Part shown: positions 12,001 through 20,300 of the stretch, in pieces | How the letters are laid out: the number at the start of each line of letters is the position of its first letter | How positions within the stretch are numbered: position 1 is the first letter of the stretch | DNA from: Heterotrichella gracilis | Taxonomy: Eukaryota > Sar > Xanthophyceae > Tribonematales > Xanthonemataceae | Length of the DNA: 31,874 bases | NCBI GenBank assembly: GCA_032358255.1 | Contig: JAULBX010028061.1 | Location: forward strand, 1 to 31,874 | Reading direction: 5' to 3' | Notes under the pieces: generated by a model | The model's input: the letters and a program-made list of their open reading frames with translations, nothing else | What the model was told of the DNA's origin: nothing | The model's database searches: none | Position numbers and translations under genes: made by a program

Positions 12001-13112
12001 TGGCCACAAGAGGGCAACCTGGGTTGGTCCACAGCTGTGCCTCCATAACCCTAAACCCTAAACCACAGCTGTGCCTCCATAACCGCATTGAGTGCCGCCA
12101 TGCACCCACTGCATGGTATTGCTGATACCCCCATGGTTCATAAACCTTGAAGGGCTGCACCAAACCATACACCCGAGTCATGGTTGACCCCACTGAGGCC
12201 CCCCTGCAGGGCACCAACCCATGTGTTTGTCCTCACCTTGGCTTGAAACCCAACATACATGTATTGGCATGTTTAACATACATTATCATAAAGTGTTAAA
12301 AGTCCTATTGGCGCATCAATTTTGCCCTCACCTTGGCGCAGCTCCCCTGCAGGGCACCATCACCTACGGGTCGGTGGCCACCGTGTTGCTCTTTGGAAAC
12401 AAACCCTAAACCCTGGCTCCCCACCCTGCAGGGCACCATCACCTACGGGTCGGTGGTGAGCGTGCTGCCCTTTGGGAACACACTTGCCGTGGTCAATGTG
12501 AGCGGGGCGGCGATCAAGCCCGGGATGGAGTTTGTGGTGGGGGATACCAACGGCGCCTCGCCCAAGTTTGCACAGGTGGGTTTGCCAAAATCGGTTGATT
12601 TATTTACAATCGTTTCAGCTGCCACTTGAGTGAGCCTTAACCACTCATAGCACCTAATTTGTGGCCCTGCAGCTCTTGTAAATGTACTTACTTTCAAACG
12701 CTTATAAATTGTATTTGTATTTGCATTGTATTTGTAATTGCAAGAGGTCACTGTGGCTAATGCTGTTTCATGCGTGCCCCCGCAGCTGTCCAACATGCGC
12801 ATCGGCTACAACCCCACCGCACCCTCCGGCTCCCGCATCTCCAAGATCGAGGTCAAGAACCCCGTCACAGGGCTGTACACCCCCCTCGACCCCACCGCCT
12901 ACTACCCCATTGCCACCAACAACTTCATGGGGATCGGCGGTGGGGATGGGTTTTTGTTCCTGTCAAAGTCACAGCTCCTGCTGAATGACCCCACCACTCA
13001 AGATAATATTTGGGCGCAGTACATTGCGCTATACACCCCTATTAACCCCCCCTTGGAGGGGCGCATCACCAGATGCGATGCGGTGCCCGCCAACCCGTTG
13101 TGCAGCGCTTAG
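1..13112 (+). CDS. Tandem-fused double 5'-nucleotidase (metallophosphoesterase), 5' end outside window
   Basis: Probably a secreted enzyme that removes phosphate from nucleotides. Exons: 1-91, 596-684, 1341-1595, 1982-2135, 2655-2758, 3766-3905, 4636-4820, 5373-5548, 6401-6544, 6806-7385, 7701-7789, 8258-8512, 8915-9068, 9693-9796, 10054-10193, 10832-11016, 11450-11625, 12432-12575, 12786-13112 (TAG stop). All junctions keep frame, giving 1163 visible residues. Each domain has the metallophosphatase motifs LLDAGD, TLGNHEFD, THLG and GGHSHT, then the 5'-nucleotidase C-terminal motifs MQNSGGIRANL and GGDGF. The second domain also shows FLHMNDIHGR; the first domain's DxH block lies left of the window. 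Exon 6806-7385 ends domain 1, crosses a Pro-Ser linker and starts domain 2 without a stop, so this is one gene, not two. Domain 2 is 594 aa, normal for the family. Whether more domains or a signal peptide precede is not visible. The 5'-nucleotidase family call is firm; substrate and location are inferred. Confidence 0.93.
162..262 (+). repeat. Donor-side junction echoes of nucleotidase exon 1 (domain 1)
   Basis: Two decayed copies of the exon 3' end, including CTCCTGT-GGATGCAG followed by GT, lie downstream of the real donor at 92, with copies ending near 186 and 262. The first has acquired TAG. Domain 2 has a matching echo at about 7471-7522, downstream of its donor at 7386. Confidence 0.7.
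524..595 (+). repeat. 72-bp acceptor echo of exon 2, domain 1
   Basis: CAG|GTGACGTCGGCATCGGAG copies the start of the true exon at 596 (GTGACGTCAGCATTGGAA), then runs into AACCCTAAACCCTAGG and a second copy of the intron end. Read in frame it meets TAG inside the heptamer run. Confidence 0.85.
741..856 (+). repeat. Two donor echoes of exon 2, domain 1
   Basis: Copies of the exon 3' end (GTACATGGT...CAGGCAATG|GTGAGG at 741-780 and a more decayed one ending at 856) follow the real donor at 685. Domain 2 carries matching copies at 7846-7885 and 7913-7953 after its donor at 7790. Confidence 0.8.
1022..1340 (+). repeat. Three-step acceptor echo ladder before exon 3, domain 1
   Basis: Copies of GCAG|ACGCTGGG(C/A)A(A/G)CCAC begin at 1022, 1126 and 1238, ahead of the real exon at 1341 (steps 104, 112 and 103 bp). 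CCCTAAA motifs lie between them. The 1126 copy still resembles the exon for about 60 bp but has lost GNHEFD to GNHELD. All three end at TAA in frame. Confidence 0.88.
1890..1932 (+). repeat. Decayed acceptor echo of exon 4, domain 1
   Basis: Weak similarity to the true exon start at 1982 (GTGG-TTTGTTCCATGTGGTC-GAGACC), followed by CTAAACC. A clearer copy exists in domain 2 at 8817. Confidence 0.45.
2808..2836 (+). repeat. Donor echo of exon 5, domain 1
   Basis: GCATCCCAGTGGTGCTCAAC|GTAGGGCT repeats the exon end at 2758 (CCAGTGGTGCTCAAC|GTAAGGCT) about 70 bp downstream of the real donor. Confidence 0.8.
3098..3335. repeat. 42-bp direct repeats flanking a dispersed element
   Basis: CACTGCATTAGCCTTTGGTC plus a further 22 bp at 3098-3139 recurs with one main change at 3295-3335. 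The dispersed element 3159-3255 sits between the two copies, in intron 5 of domain 1. Confidence 0.85.
3159..3255. repeat. Dispersed repeat, copy 1
   Basis: About 85 bp (ACATGCATTCCAGCAATACA ... CTCTTTCCTGGCACTGTTTGAA) headed by (TTAG)n. It matches 31717-31821 with about four mismatches. In the minus direction it reads as a body with a (CTAA)n tail, as in some SINE/LINE 3' ends (inference). Confidence 0.88.
3375..3765 (+). repeat. Four-step acceptor echo ladder before exon 6, domain 1
   Basis: Copies of the exon start (AC-G-TGG-TCCA-TGTGAC-CGTGACT) begin at 3375, 3464, 3557 and 3653, ahead of the real exon at 3766. Steps are 89, 93, 96 and 113 bp. Each is followed by a shared TTCAAGCATGCA(T)TCATTG tail. 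The copies at 3375 and 3557 keep CAG; those at 3464 and 3653 have lost it. Confidence 0.9.
3971..4002 (+). repeat. Donor echo of exon 6, domain 1
   Basis: GTGCCCATCATCACTGCATA-TTGCTACTCCGG|GTGGGTCATGCAAG copies the exon end and donor at 3905. Domain 2 has two copies, at 10239-10270 and 10330-10361, after its donor at 10194. Confidence 0.88.
4409..4480 (+). repeat. Acceptor echo of exon 7, domain 1
   Basis: About 70 bp copying the true exon start at 4636 with few changes (GCAG|GTACCTGGGCAAGCT then STWDAEGNLLSWES in frame). It then breaks into an A-rich/G12 tract and stays open in frame until TAG near 4587. It is one of the best-preserved echoes and could be spliced. Confidence 0.88.
4881..4913 (+). 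repeat. Donor echo of exon 7, domain 1
   Basis: AGCGCTCAGCACGCAGACTG-TTG|GTGGG repeats the exon end and donor at 4820. A TTTAGGGTTT run separates it from the real donor. Domain 2 has a longer matching copy at 11131-11200. Confidence 0.8.
5161..5313 (+). repeat. Two acceptor echoes of exon 8, domain 1
   Basis: The copy at 5262 (GCCAG|GCGCCGCCGCTGTACTC) reads AAVLLMRDYSNES in frame before a TAA; a more decayed copy starts near 5161 and has lost its AG. The real exon starts at 5373. Confidence 0.82.
5574..5636 (+). repeat. Donor echo of exon 8, domain 1
   Basis: A 63-bp copy of the exon end, coding for ANIPIIGMQNSGGIRTNLPA in frame, ends at an intact GTGAGT donor 88 bp after the real one. It follows AAACCCTAAACCCTAAACC. 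A shorter domain 2 copy lies at 11708-11741. Confidence 0.88.
5850..5945 (+). repeat. Tandem CACAGCTGTGCCTCCGTAACCCTAAACC units
   Basis: Three head-to-tail copies of a roughly 35-40 bp unit made of CACAGCTGTGCCT-C-TAAC fused to CCCTAAA, inside the intron before exon 9. Domain 2 has two units at about 12029-12085. CAGCTG at the unit start is a small palindrome. Confidence 0.75.
6197..6400 (+). repeat. Acceptor echo ladder before exon 9, domain 1
   Basis: Copies of the exon start (GGC(A/T)CCATCACCTA(C/T)GGGTCG) occur near 6200 and at 6301, ahead of the real exon at 6401; a shorter trace follows CTGCAG at about 6072. The 6301 copy keeps CTGCAG and codes GTITYGSVVSVLPF before TAA. Confidence 0.87.
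6628..6805 (+). repeat. Acceptor echoes before exon 10, domain 1
   Basis: CTGCAG|CTGTGA at 6720 lies 86 bp before CGCAG|CTGTCC at 6806; the upstream context (AATAGGTCACTGT) is repeated too. An earlier CTGCAG|CTCTTG lies at 6628. Each hits an in-frame stop within five codons. Confidence 0.7.
6719..6757 (+). repeat. TGTAAT hexamer microsatellite
   Basis: (TGTAAT)n run with small interruptions. The matching intron of domain 2 (12705-12742) has a related TGTATT-rich tract. Confidence 0.75.
7124..7174 (+). other. Proline-serine linker between the two nucleotidase domains
   Basis: This stretch encodes VVPPPSPPPSPPPLAPF inside an uninterrupted exon, between NPLC at the end of domain 1 and KVTFLHMNDIHG at the start of domain 2. 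Short (PPSPPP) spacers are typical of hydroxyproline-rich extracellular and cell-wall proteins of green algae, which supports secretion of the enzyme (inference). Domain 2 ends with NPLCSA and a stop at the place where domain 1 continues into the linker. Confidence 0.9.
7629..7700 (+). repeat. 72-bp acceptor echo of exon 2, domain 2
   Basis: CAG|GCGACGTCAGCATCGGCA then CTGAACCCTAAACCCTAGG and a repeated intron end. It has the same unit length and layout as 524-595 in domain 1, so the echo was probably inherited from before the domain duplication. Confidence 0.87.
8102..8257 (+). repeat. Acceptor echo of exon 3, domain 2
   Basis: GCAG|ACGCTGGGAAGCCACGAG then GTCGGCGGCCAGCAC resembles the true exon at 8258, but with indels and later stops. 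CCCTAAA motifs follow. Confidence 0.82.
8817..8914 (+). repeat. 98-bp acceptor echo of exon 4, domain 2
   Basis: GTGCAG|GTGGGCGTGCTGGGCC keeps frame (VGVLGLVTPET) and then fuses into CCCTAAAACCCTAAACCC, where CCC-TAA stops it. The intron end is repeated before the real exon at 8915. Confidence 0.88.
9131..9175 (+). repeat. Donor echo of exon 4, domain 2
   Basis: A copy of the exon end (ACAGCCATGGGCATCAA then ATCTGG|GTATGA) lies about 107 bp after the real donor at 9069, beyond a run of decayed CCTAGACC heptamers. Confidence 0.85.
9524..9692 (+). repeat. Acceptor echo of exon 5, domain 2
   Basis: CCCAG|GCATGGACGATGACG copies the true exon start at 9693; codon 10 is TAG, and a frameshift follows. 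The intact CAG makes it a splice-competent decoy. Confidence 0.85.
10504..10741 (+). repeat. Two acceptor echoes of exon 7, domain 2
   Basis: A 70-bp copy at 10504 (YLGIAKLMSTWDADGNLLEW in frame, AG lost to GG) and an 18-bp copy at 10724 after CAG. The real exon starts at 10832. The first matches the domain 1 echo at 4409, including a lysine/arginine-rich breakdown after about 70 bp. Confidence 0.83.
12353..12431 (+). repeat. 79-bp acceptor echo of exon 9, domain 2
   Basis: CTGCAG|GGCACCATCACCTACGGG, frame kept through TVLLFGNK, then fused to CCCTAAACCC where CCC-TAA stops it. A further trace follows CTGCAG near 12210. The real exon starts at 12432. Confidence 0.88.
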
Positions 13113-14364
13113 GTGACTTTGAAAAAAATGATGAAAGGAAGGAACAAAATGCCCCCACACTGTGGCACAGCGGCAAACCGCAGCTGGGCCAGCAATGCTG
13201 TGATAGTGCTGCTGTTGGCGGGGAATTGCAGGCAGCCCATATTGGGCATGACCTCACACACTTGCCATGTATGACTGAACTTCCTAGTAGGGTTCAACCT
13301 AGTATACAAATAGGGAGTAGACTGTCACGCTGGTAGTTGCAACTCTCATGTAGGTCCAGGACTTCCCCAGCGCAAGCGCAAGTACAAAATTTGCGAATTG
13401 TGGGATCTGTGGTCCCATTGTTTTGTCGTTCAATAGCACTAGTACTAGCCGCAACGTTTGGCTCCCAGACTCTGAGGGCCTTGAGAATTTTCACCCCTTG
13501 TAGAGAAACAACTCGAGACCTTGGCCAGGCCAACTGGTGCACTGGTGCGTGTGCATTTCCTTGTTTAACAGTTGAATAGTTGTAGAGCAATTGCCCCTGC
13601 AGCGCACGCATGACATTGTGGCCACTGTGCCCTGGGGAATTAAATTGTACATGCATGCATGGGTTATAACTAATTGGGATGGGTGTGAAGCATTGTAACT
13701 ATTGAAGAGATACTTGCGGCAGGGCTTGCAGCGCATTGATCAGGCAGACATGGCATAACGTTTCTAGTTACATTGTTGCGTACCAAACATAGCAGGAGTA
13801 GCTTATGTGTCCAGGCCTGGCCGGATGGCATCAATTGATTATCCTTTATACTAGAAAAGGCGCGCCATACAATGCACACATGGACCCCTGGCCCCACCTC
13901 AATGCTTTGAGGGTTTTTAAAAAGCAACATCACGAAACCCCAGGCCCACACCCTTATATAACACTCAAAGCATTCCCTGGTATACGAGTGTCTGTAGTTG
14001 ACCACCCATGTTACAGTACCCTCCTCACATTCGCCATAACGTCGCACCCTTAGGGTTTATAAACCCTAACCCTAGGGTTATCATTCCTACAGCCCAAAGT
14101 CAGGCTGTGCAAGCTCCACCGTGCGGCCCCCACGCACACATCCCCGCCCCAATCACCTTCCAAGATAACAAACGCATGACAGAAGACCCGCAACCCAGCA
14201 GAGGCAAAAACCCATACAATGCAACGCCCTTTCGGCCACACGTGTACCAACCACCCCCTTCACCACCGCTGTCCTCCACCCCATCACCCCCCCACAACCA
14301 TCCAATACCCCCACCCCTTTGCCCTCCCCCCCGCCACCCCCTAGAGCGCAACCTGCAGCGATAA
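13113..14364. other. Intergenic region between convergent genes; no gene seen
   Basis: This holds the 3' ends of the nucleotidase gene (left) and the Spb1 gene (right). TGTAA, the usual green-algal polyadenylation signal, occurs on the plus strand at 13694-13698; its complement TTACA at 14011-14015 could serve the Spb1 transcript. Part of the right side (14260-14345) is a C-rich tract. Open frames here are short and resemble no family. Confidence 0.55.
14050..14080. repeat. Back-to-back telomere-heptamer palindromes
   Basis: TTAGGGTTTATAAACCCTAA (14050-14069) is a perfect 20-bp palindrome, and it overlaps TAACCCTAGGGTTA (14067-14080), a perfect 14-bp palindrome. Heptamers thus face outward and then inward within 31 bp, in the gap between convergent genes. 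Confidence 0.9.
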
Positions 14365-17300
14365 TCACCGCCTGCCGCCCCCCTTGCCCTTTGCCCCGCC
14401 GCCCCCCTTGCCCCCCTTCCGCTTTGCCTTCTTCTCCGCCTTCTTCTTCTGCTTGGAGTTGACCTGGCGCTTGTCTGCGCGCAGGCGGCCGTCCAGGGGG
14501 GGGCCCTTGCGGTTCTGCTTCTGCCACCTGGTCTCCTTGGTCTTGCCCTTGCCTGAAACAAGCAAATAAACCATTGTCAAAGGATGTGAAATACATAAGG
14601 AATATGCGTGCAGAGTACGTTTTTTGTGCTCTTTTTTGTGCTCTTGGTCGTGCCCTTGCCTGCAATAAACAGATAGATAAAGTAAATGGATACAGCGAAG
14701 AGCCATGCGCGTGGTCCAAAAACCCACCGCACCATGTTACCTCCCACCACCCGCCATGGCACCACTTCCAGACCCCACCAATGCACCCACCACCAGCCAA
14801 AGAACACCAGCACTGCCTCTCATGCACCAACCTAGCGAAACCCTACTTTGCTGTGTGCCTTTGCGTACACACAGAACCCTTAACCCTAAACCCTAGGGTG
14901 TTCCCTTACCTCCTTTGCCGCGCGCCTTTGCGTACACCTTCTCAATCTCCCGCTGCTTGCCCTTGGCTGATAGGTCGTCCTGCCCAGAGATGGCCTCTGC
15001 CTTGGCCTTGGCAGCGGTTAGGGAGGCCTGCAAGGAGGGGGTTTAGGGTTTAGGGTTTGGTCGTTAGGGGTTAGGGTTCTTAGTTTAGGGTTCCTTGGCA
15101 GACAGGTCGTCCTGCCCGGGGATGGCCTCTGCCTTGGCCTTGCAACGGTCAGGGATTTTTAACGTGAGGGTATAGAGTTTAGGGTCCTGCCTGGGCCTTG
15201 GCAGCGGTCAACAACGAATGCGGTGGGGGGCTGTTCAGATTTTAGGTTATAGGGTTCTGCCTTGGCCTTGGCAGCGGTCAGGGATGCCTGCCAGAGGTAG
15301 GAGGCGGGCGAGGGTGGGGACTTCAGTACATAAAGTTGTACAAGCATGGGCAGTGCATGGGCAGTGCTGGTCTTCAAATTACTTATATGTACGAGTAATG
15401 TAACGTGTACCTTGATACGGTACTGCAGTTACAGGCGCTTGCGCGCCTTTGTCCTCCACCACCAGGTAGGGTTATAGGGTAGGGATTTACAGCTTGTCAC
15501 CAAAGGTTAGGGTTTCTAGGGTTTCCCCCTCACCTGCAGGTGCTTGCGCTTGCGCGCCTTTGCCTCTACCACCAGATAGGGCTTACAGGCTAAGGTTTAC
15601 ACCTTTTTACCATAGGTTAGAGTTTCTAGGATTTCCCCCTCACCTGCAGGCGCTTGCGCTTGCGCTCCTTTACCTCCACCACCAGGTAGGGTTCACATGT
15701 TTTACAGCTTGATGCCACATATTAGGGTTTCTAGGGTTTCCAGGGTATTGGCCTCACCTGCAGGCGCTTGCGCTTGCGCGCCTTTGCCTCCACCACCTTC
15801 TTGATTGGTCGCGCATCGATGGCCTTGAGCTCAGCCTTCTCAGCTTCGACCTCCTCCTTGCTCACGATCTCGGGGGCCCTGCAGGGTTTTGGGTGCAACG
15901 ATTAGGGTTTAGGGTGCGGATCCTGCAGGGTTGGGCACCACACTGGTTCGTCCATGCTTTATTACGGCGTTATAATTAGGCCACGTTCACACAAGGGTAA
16001 TATTATAGTAATAGGCCCTATTATTAATAATTTATTGTCTTATTACCCTTGGCAGTACAGCCTCTTCAGAGCAGTCAGCCTTGCACACCCCATTATGCCG
16101 AGCCATTTTGGGTTAATTCAATTTGTAAAAGGGTTGGCGCGATGGCATTGGGCCTGGGGGTCAACGCGCACACACCGTTTGCCTCTTGCTTATATTCATA
16201 CACAATGCTAATTTGCTAAAGATTCGTGTAAGAATATTACTGGGACTACTGTAGGCCCGCGTGGCCAAAGCTGCTGCTCTGTTTGGGAGGCGTAAGCCTC
16301 TGTTGTCATCACAGGCATGCCGTGGATGGAGTGCATCCACCAGTGGCGGCCATAAGCTACACGCTCCCACAGGTTGCAATCCATACGCCACCGCCAATTG
16401 AGCCCCTTACCGCTCTGGGGTAATTAACCCAAACCCTAACGCCTAACAGGTGTGGTGCACTTAGTGGAGTGCTGCCCAAGTGGACCCCAACTTTGAACCC
16501 TAATCCTAAACCCTTGGCCTGCGGCACTGATGGCGGCCGCACTGCTGACATGCAGCCCAGCAAGGCGGACCGCACTGCTCCGGACTGCCTGTAGGGCCCC
16601 CTAAGGGTGTTAAGGCTTAACACCCTTTCATGTTAACCCCGGTACCTACTCTATGCACCCTCAGCCTGGCTGGTGACTGGCGTGTACCCCACGCTTCGGG
16701 TGCACAGGCAGCACAGCAGTGCCCTCAGCAACCATGATTTGAGCAGGGGTTTGGGCACCATGCATTTCCCGGGCGGCAGCCCAACCTCTCCTCTAGACTT
16801 GGTTCACACTTGAAATGCATGCCACCCTGCCCATTGGTCAGGTACCCTTTGCTGGCAGATACATTAATTTGGTTTTGTGGTGTTGATGGGCATTGTGCTT
16901 GTTTGTACTTTTGAGTTTGTTTGTTTTGTGGTTGGTTGGGTATGTTGGTGGGTTGTGGGGTGCCGAGGACGCGCAGTGCGCGAGCAACGGCCTACCAAAA
17001 ATTAAGCCGTGGGTCCGCCCACTTGGAGCGCCCCATCCGAAGCAGTCCGCAGGGTGCAAGGCGGACCGCAACGAACCGTCCACTGCCTACGGGATCGCAG
17101 TGAAACGCCGGCCAGGTAAGTATGATTATCCTCTGAGACTCCTTGGGCTATATACGGGGTGGGGGCTGGGGCCTCCCAGCCAAAGTTATGGGTGCCGAGT
17201 CACCCACACGAACGGCGGCACGGCGGTGCTGCGGAGACCCCGCCCCAAGTTGACTGGGCGTTTTGCTCGGCGATGACGCCTAAGACCTTGTCTAGTTGCA

Positions 17301-20300
17301 GATAAACGTGTTATTCTGCTACGGAGGAGTTGGATTGCGTACCTCATGTGCTTGTCTTCGTCATCCATGAACCACTTTGGGAGGTTGTCGTCATGGAAGG
17401 CAAACCTGTTGTAGGCATCGTCCACGATGTCCTGCTTGTCCTTGCGCTTGAGCATCCGCCGGGCCACCGCCAGGATCTCTGCCTTGGCGTTGTTGTCCAG
17501 GGTCTCGAAATCGGTGTCTGACTCGGACTCCGAGTCGGAATCGGAGTCCTTGTCGCTGTCCGACATGGGCACCACCTGTGACAGGAAAAGCATGCTGCAG
17601 TGAGCAGTGGATTTTGGAGGTGCAGGAGCACAACAGCTCATATGAAGTGTAACAAACTACTGAGAAGGTTAATGAACAGACGTACAGTACTGTAGGACAA
17701 ACGGTGTGCAGTACACAGCGCCATGCCACCCCATGCCACCCCATGCCATACTTGCCATGCCACGCACAGTGCGCACCCATAACCACTCCAACCTAGCTAG
17801 AAAAGAGTGTGTGCATTTACAGTGGCCAACGCAAGCACCCTCAAAATTCAGCACCACTGCCTGCAGACCCACTAGTTCTTGCACCGTCTAACAACAAACC
17901 CTAAACCCGAAACCCGTTCATGAAGCGCTTGCACCACCGCACGTCAAAGCCTAAACCCTACGCCTCGCGTGCGCCCCCTCACCTCAAACTCCGGCTCCAC
18001 CGGCCCCTTCTTGTTGCGAGCACCCAGGACAGCCTTGGCCCCAGAGGCACCCACACCACCGTCCTCCTCCTCATCCTCTGCAGCTGCTGGCTGCTTGCCA
18101 CCAACCTTGGGCTTCTTCAACGGCCTGCAGATGCAATTGCAAGGTCACGCAGTGAACGGCTGATATTGTAGCCAACACAGAACATATGATACATTTTAGC
18201 ACCCAGCACACACAGCCAGAAAATATCCAAAAAATGATGTACTATTCTTCTTATAAAATTTAGGAAGAATGGAAAGGTAACGCTCTCACTGAGAGTCTCA
18301 GCCAGCCACAACCTGGGTCCCCTGATCAGTGGCTCGTTAGCATAGGCTTACCCTCTGCACACCCTTCCCAACACTTTCTCCCCCACCCACCTGGCTGCGG
18401 CTTCCTCCCCATCCTCGTCCTCCAGCTCCGCACCCTGGAAGATGTCCTGGCTGAACCACTGCTGGGCCAGGGCCTCGCTGGTGGTGGGCCGGCCAACCCT
18501 CCTAGGGTCCAGATCCACAAGCAGGCCACCACCCTCCTCCTGCAAATGGAGGGAAAGTTTAACATTAGCGCAATGAACTGAACCCTGAAACCTGGGGATG
18601 TTATCGTTTAGGGCAATGGAATGCTGGAATACAGGTAGATAACTAGATAAGGGCAATAAAAAAAGCCGTGAACCCTAAGGGATGTTACAAGGTATGGGGC
18701 TGGCGCCTGGCAGCGGATTTTGAAAGACAGAGGCGCATTGGGGAGGGTTGAAATGCACCTGTGGTTATCAGCCTGGGAGCATTGCACAGGCCTTCGAAAC
18801 CAAACTGATACATCCAAAGCCTTGATGGTGATTTCATGGAGCCCTAAAATCCTGTGCACACCCTCCTCCCTACACCCTCAATTGTAGTTTCATCATTAGG
18901 ATATCATTTCATTTCATTTCACGGACCTGCAACCCTCCAAGGTGGTTTTACCAAGTCCCAAAACCCTTACCTCCTCCTCGCTGTCCGCCCGCTGCGCCTC
19001 CCCTGCCTCGCCTTCCTCCCCACTGCTCCCCTCCCCATCCTCGTCCTCCAGCTCCCCCCCCTTGCCCAGCCGTTTCCTGCGCTCCCTCTCCGCCTCCTCC
19101 CGCTGCCCCCGCCGCTTCTTGTAGTGGCTGTACAGGTCATCCAGGTTCTCCTCCATCTCACGGTTGTAACGCTCGTCGTCATCGTCTACAGGGAAAAAAA
19201 CACCGCATTTATTGGTATTGTTATCATTTGCACATCAGCAATCAGCCCTGCACAAGCTTGCGCCACCCAACCCTGTCCTGACATTGCTCGCATTTAGCCG
19301 TATTCCAATGCACACCATGCCGCAAAATGCTGGGATACAGCGCACAGTGCAATTTGCATCATTGCCTGGGTACACACCGCTGGTTGGGGCTGTAGGGCTG
19401 CTTGGCCCATAAATATGCTCTACTGCCATGCAACCTTTGTATAGCAGCATGACCACGGCTGCACATTACCATCATCAGACAACCCCCATGCACTCAAACC
19501 CTTTACCCCAACACACGTATTCTCCCTGCCCTGCCCTGCCCCCTGCTTCATCCCTACCTGAGCCGCTGTCCTCCTCTGACTGGGCCCCCACCAAGTCATT
19601 GTCGCTGTTCCGATCATACTCCTCAATCTCCTCGGCGGTAGGGGCATCCGCGTCGTTGATGTGGTCAGACGCGCCCTTGCCCTGCGGCAAAGCATGATGG
19701 GGCACTGTCGGGCACTGTTACAACCATGGTACCCTGATCGAGTACATGTATCATGCTACTTCCAATAATTGCCCACCCATAGTGAAACTAGTCCACAACA
19801 CAATGACAGTAGTCAACAGCACGCCCAGCCACAAACCCGAGCCCAACAGCACAGGCAACCCCGTGGAGTCCAGACCTTGTCAGCAACCCCACCACCAGTG
19901 GTTCAGCTGATGACAGCCGGAAATGCGTTTCTGTTTGTTTGTTTGTTTGTACCGCCAGTGCAAGCACACCACCACCCACCTTGAGCGACGACAGGGAGAA
20001 CAGCTGCTCATCATTGGGCGCATTCTCATCCTCGCCGATGCCCTCGGCCTCTGCCAGCTGGGCTGCTCTCACGCGTGCCCGCCCTTTGGCTTCACGCTTG
20101 GTCTTGCGCTCACGCTTGGCCTGGCGGGACAGGCGCTCCTGCAAGGGTTTGGGCAGGGTTTGTCTAGGGTTTATGTGGGGTTGACAAGGGTTTGAATTTG
20201 CATGTGCGTTTGCTCTGGCGCTCCTGTAAGGGTTTTGGACAGGGTTGACAGGGAGCTGTGTAGGGTATGACCAGGGTTTTGGGTAAGGCGTAGTGAAGGG

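Larger units (their letters stand above)
1..13109 (+). repeat. Tandem duplication of a whole domain-encoding segment, about 6-7 kb per unit
   Basis: Position 1 matches 7295, and exons 2-10 of each unit match one to one with identical lengths (89, 255, 154, 104, 140, 185, 176 and 144 bp) and identical phases. Exon sequence is nearly the same with scattered substitutions. Intron lengths differ: 504/315, 656/468, 386/402, 519/624, 1007/257, 730/638, 552/433, 852/806 and 261/210 bp. The gene structure therefore predates the duplication, and introns diverged far more than exons afterwards. Confidence 0.9.
15879..17342 (-). other. Largest Spb1 intron (1464 bp)
   Basis: This lies between MDDEDKHM(R) and (R)[10 protein letters not shown], which adjoin directly in frame, so no exon is missing. 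It contains an inverted repeat at 15992-16051, a perfect hairpin at 16603-16627, scattered CCCTAAA, and a similar GCAAGGCGGACCGCA pair at about 16560 and 17057. A 127-codon plus-strand open frame (16893-17276) has no recognisable family. Much of it has no counterpart in the neighbouring introns, so an old insertion is possible. Confidence 0.7.

Noticed and set aside
14153..14830. 225-codon minus-strand frame over the last Spb1 exon
   Set aside because: Out of frame with the Lys/Gly-rich Spb1 tail; a shadow of biased composition.
16893..17276. 127-codon plus-strand open frame in the large Spb1 intron
   Set aside because: No family signature and it lies opposite an intron that is phase-correct without it; noted only as possible inserted sequence.
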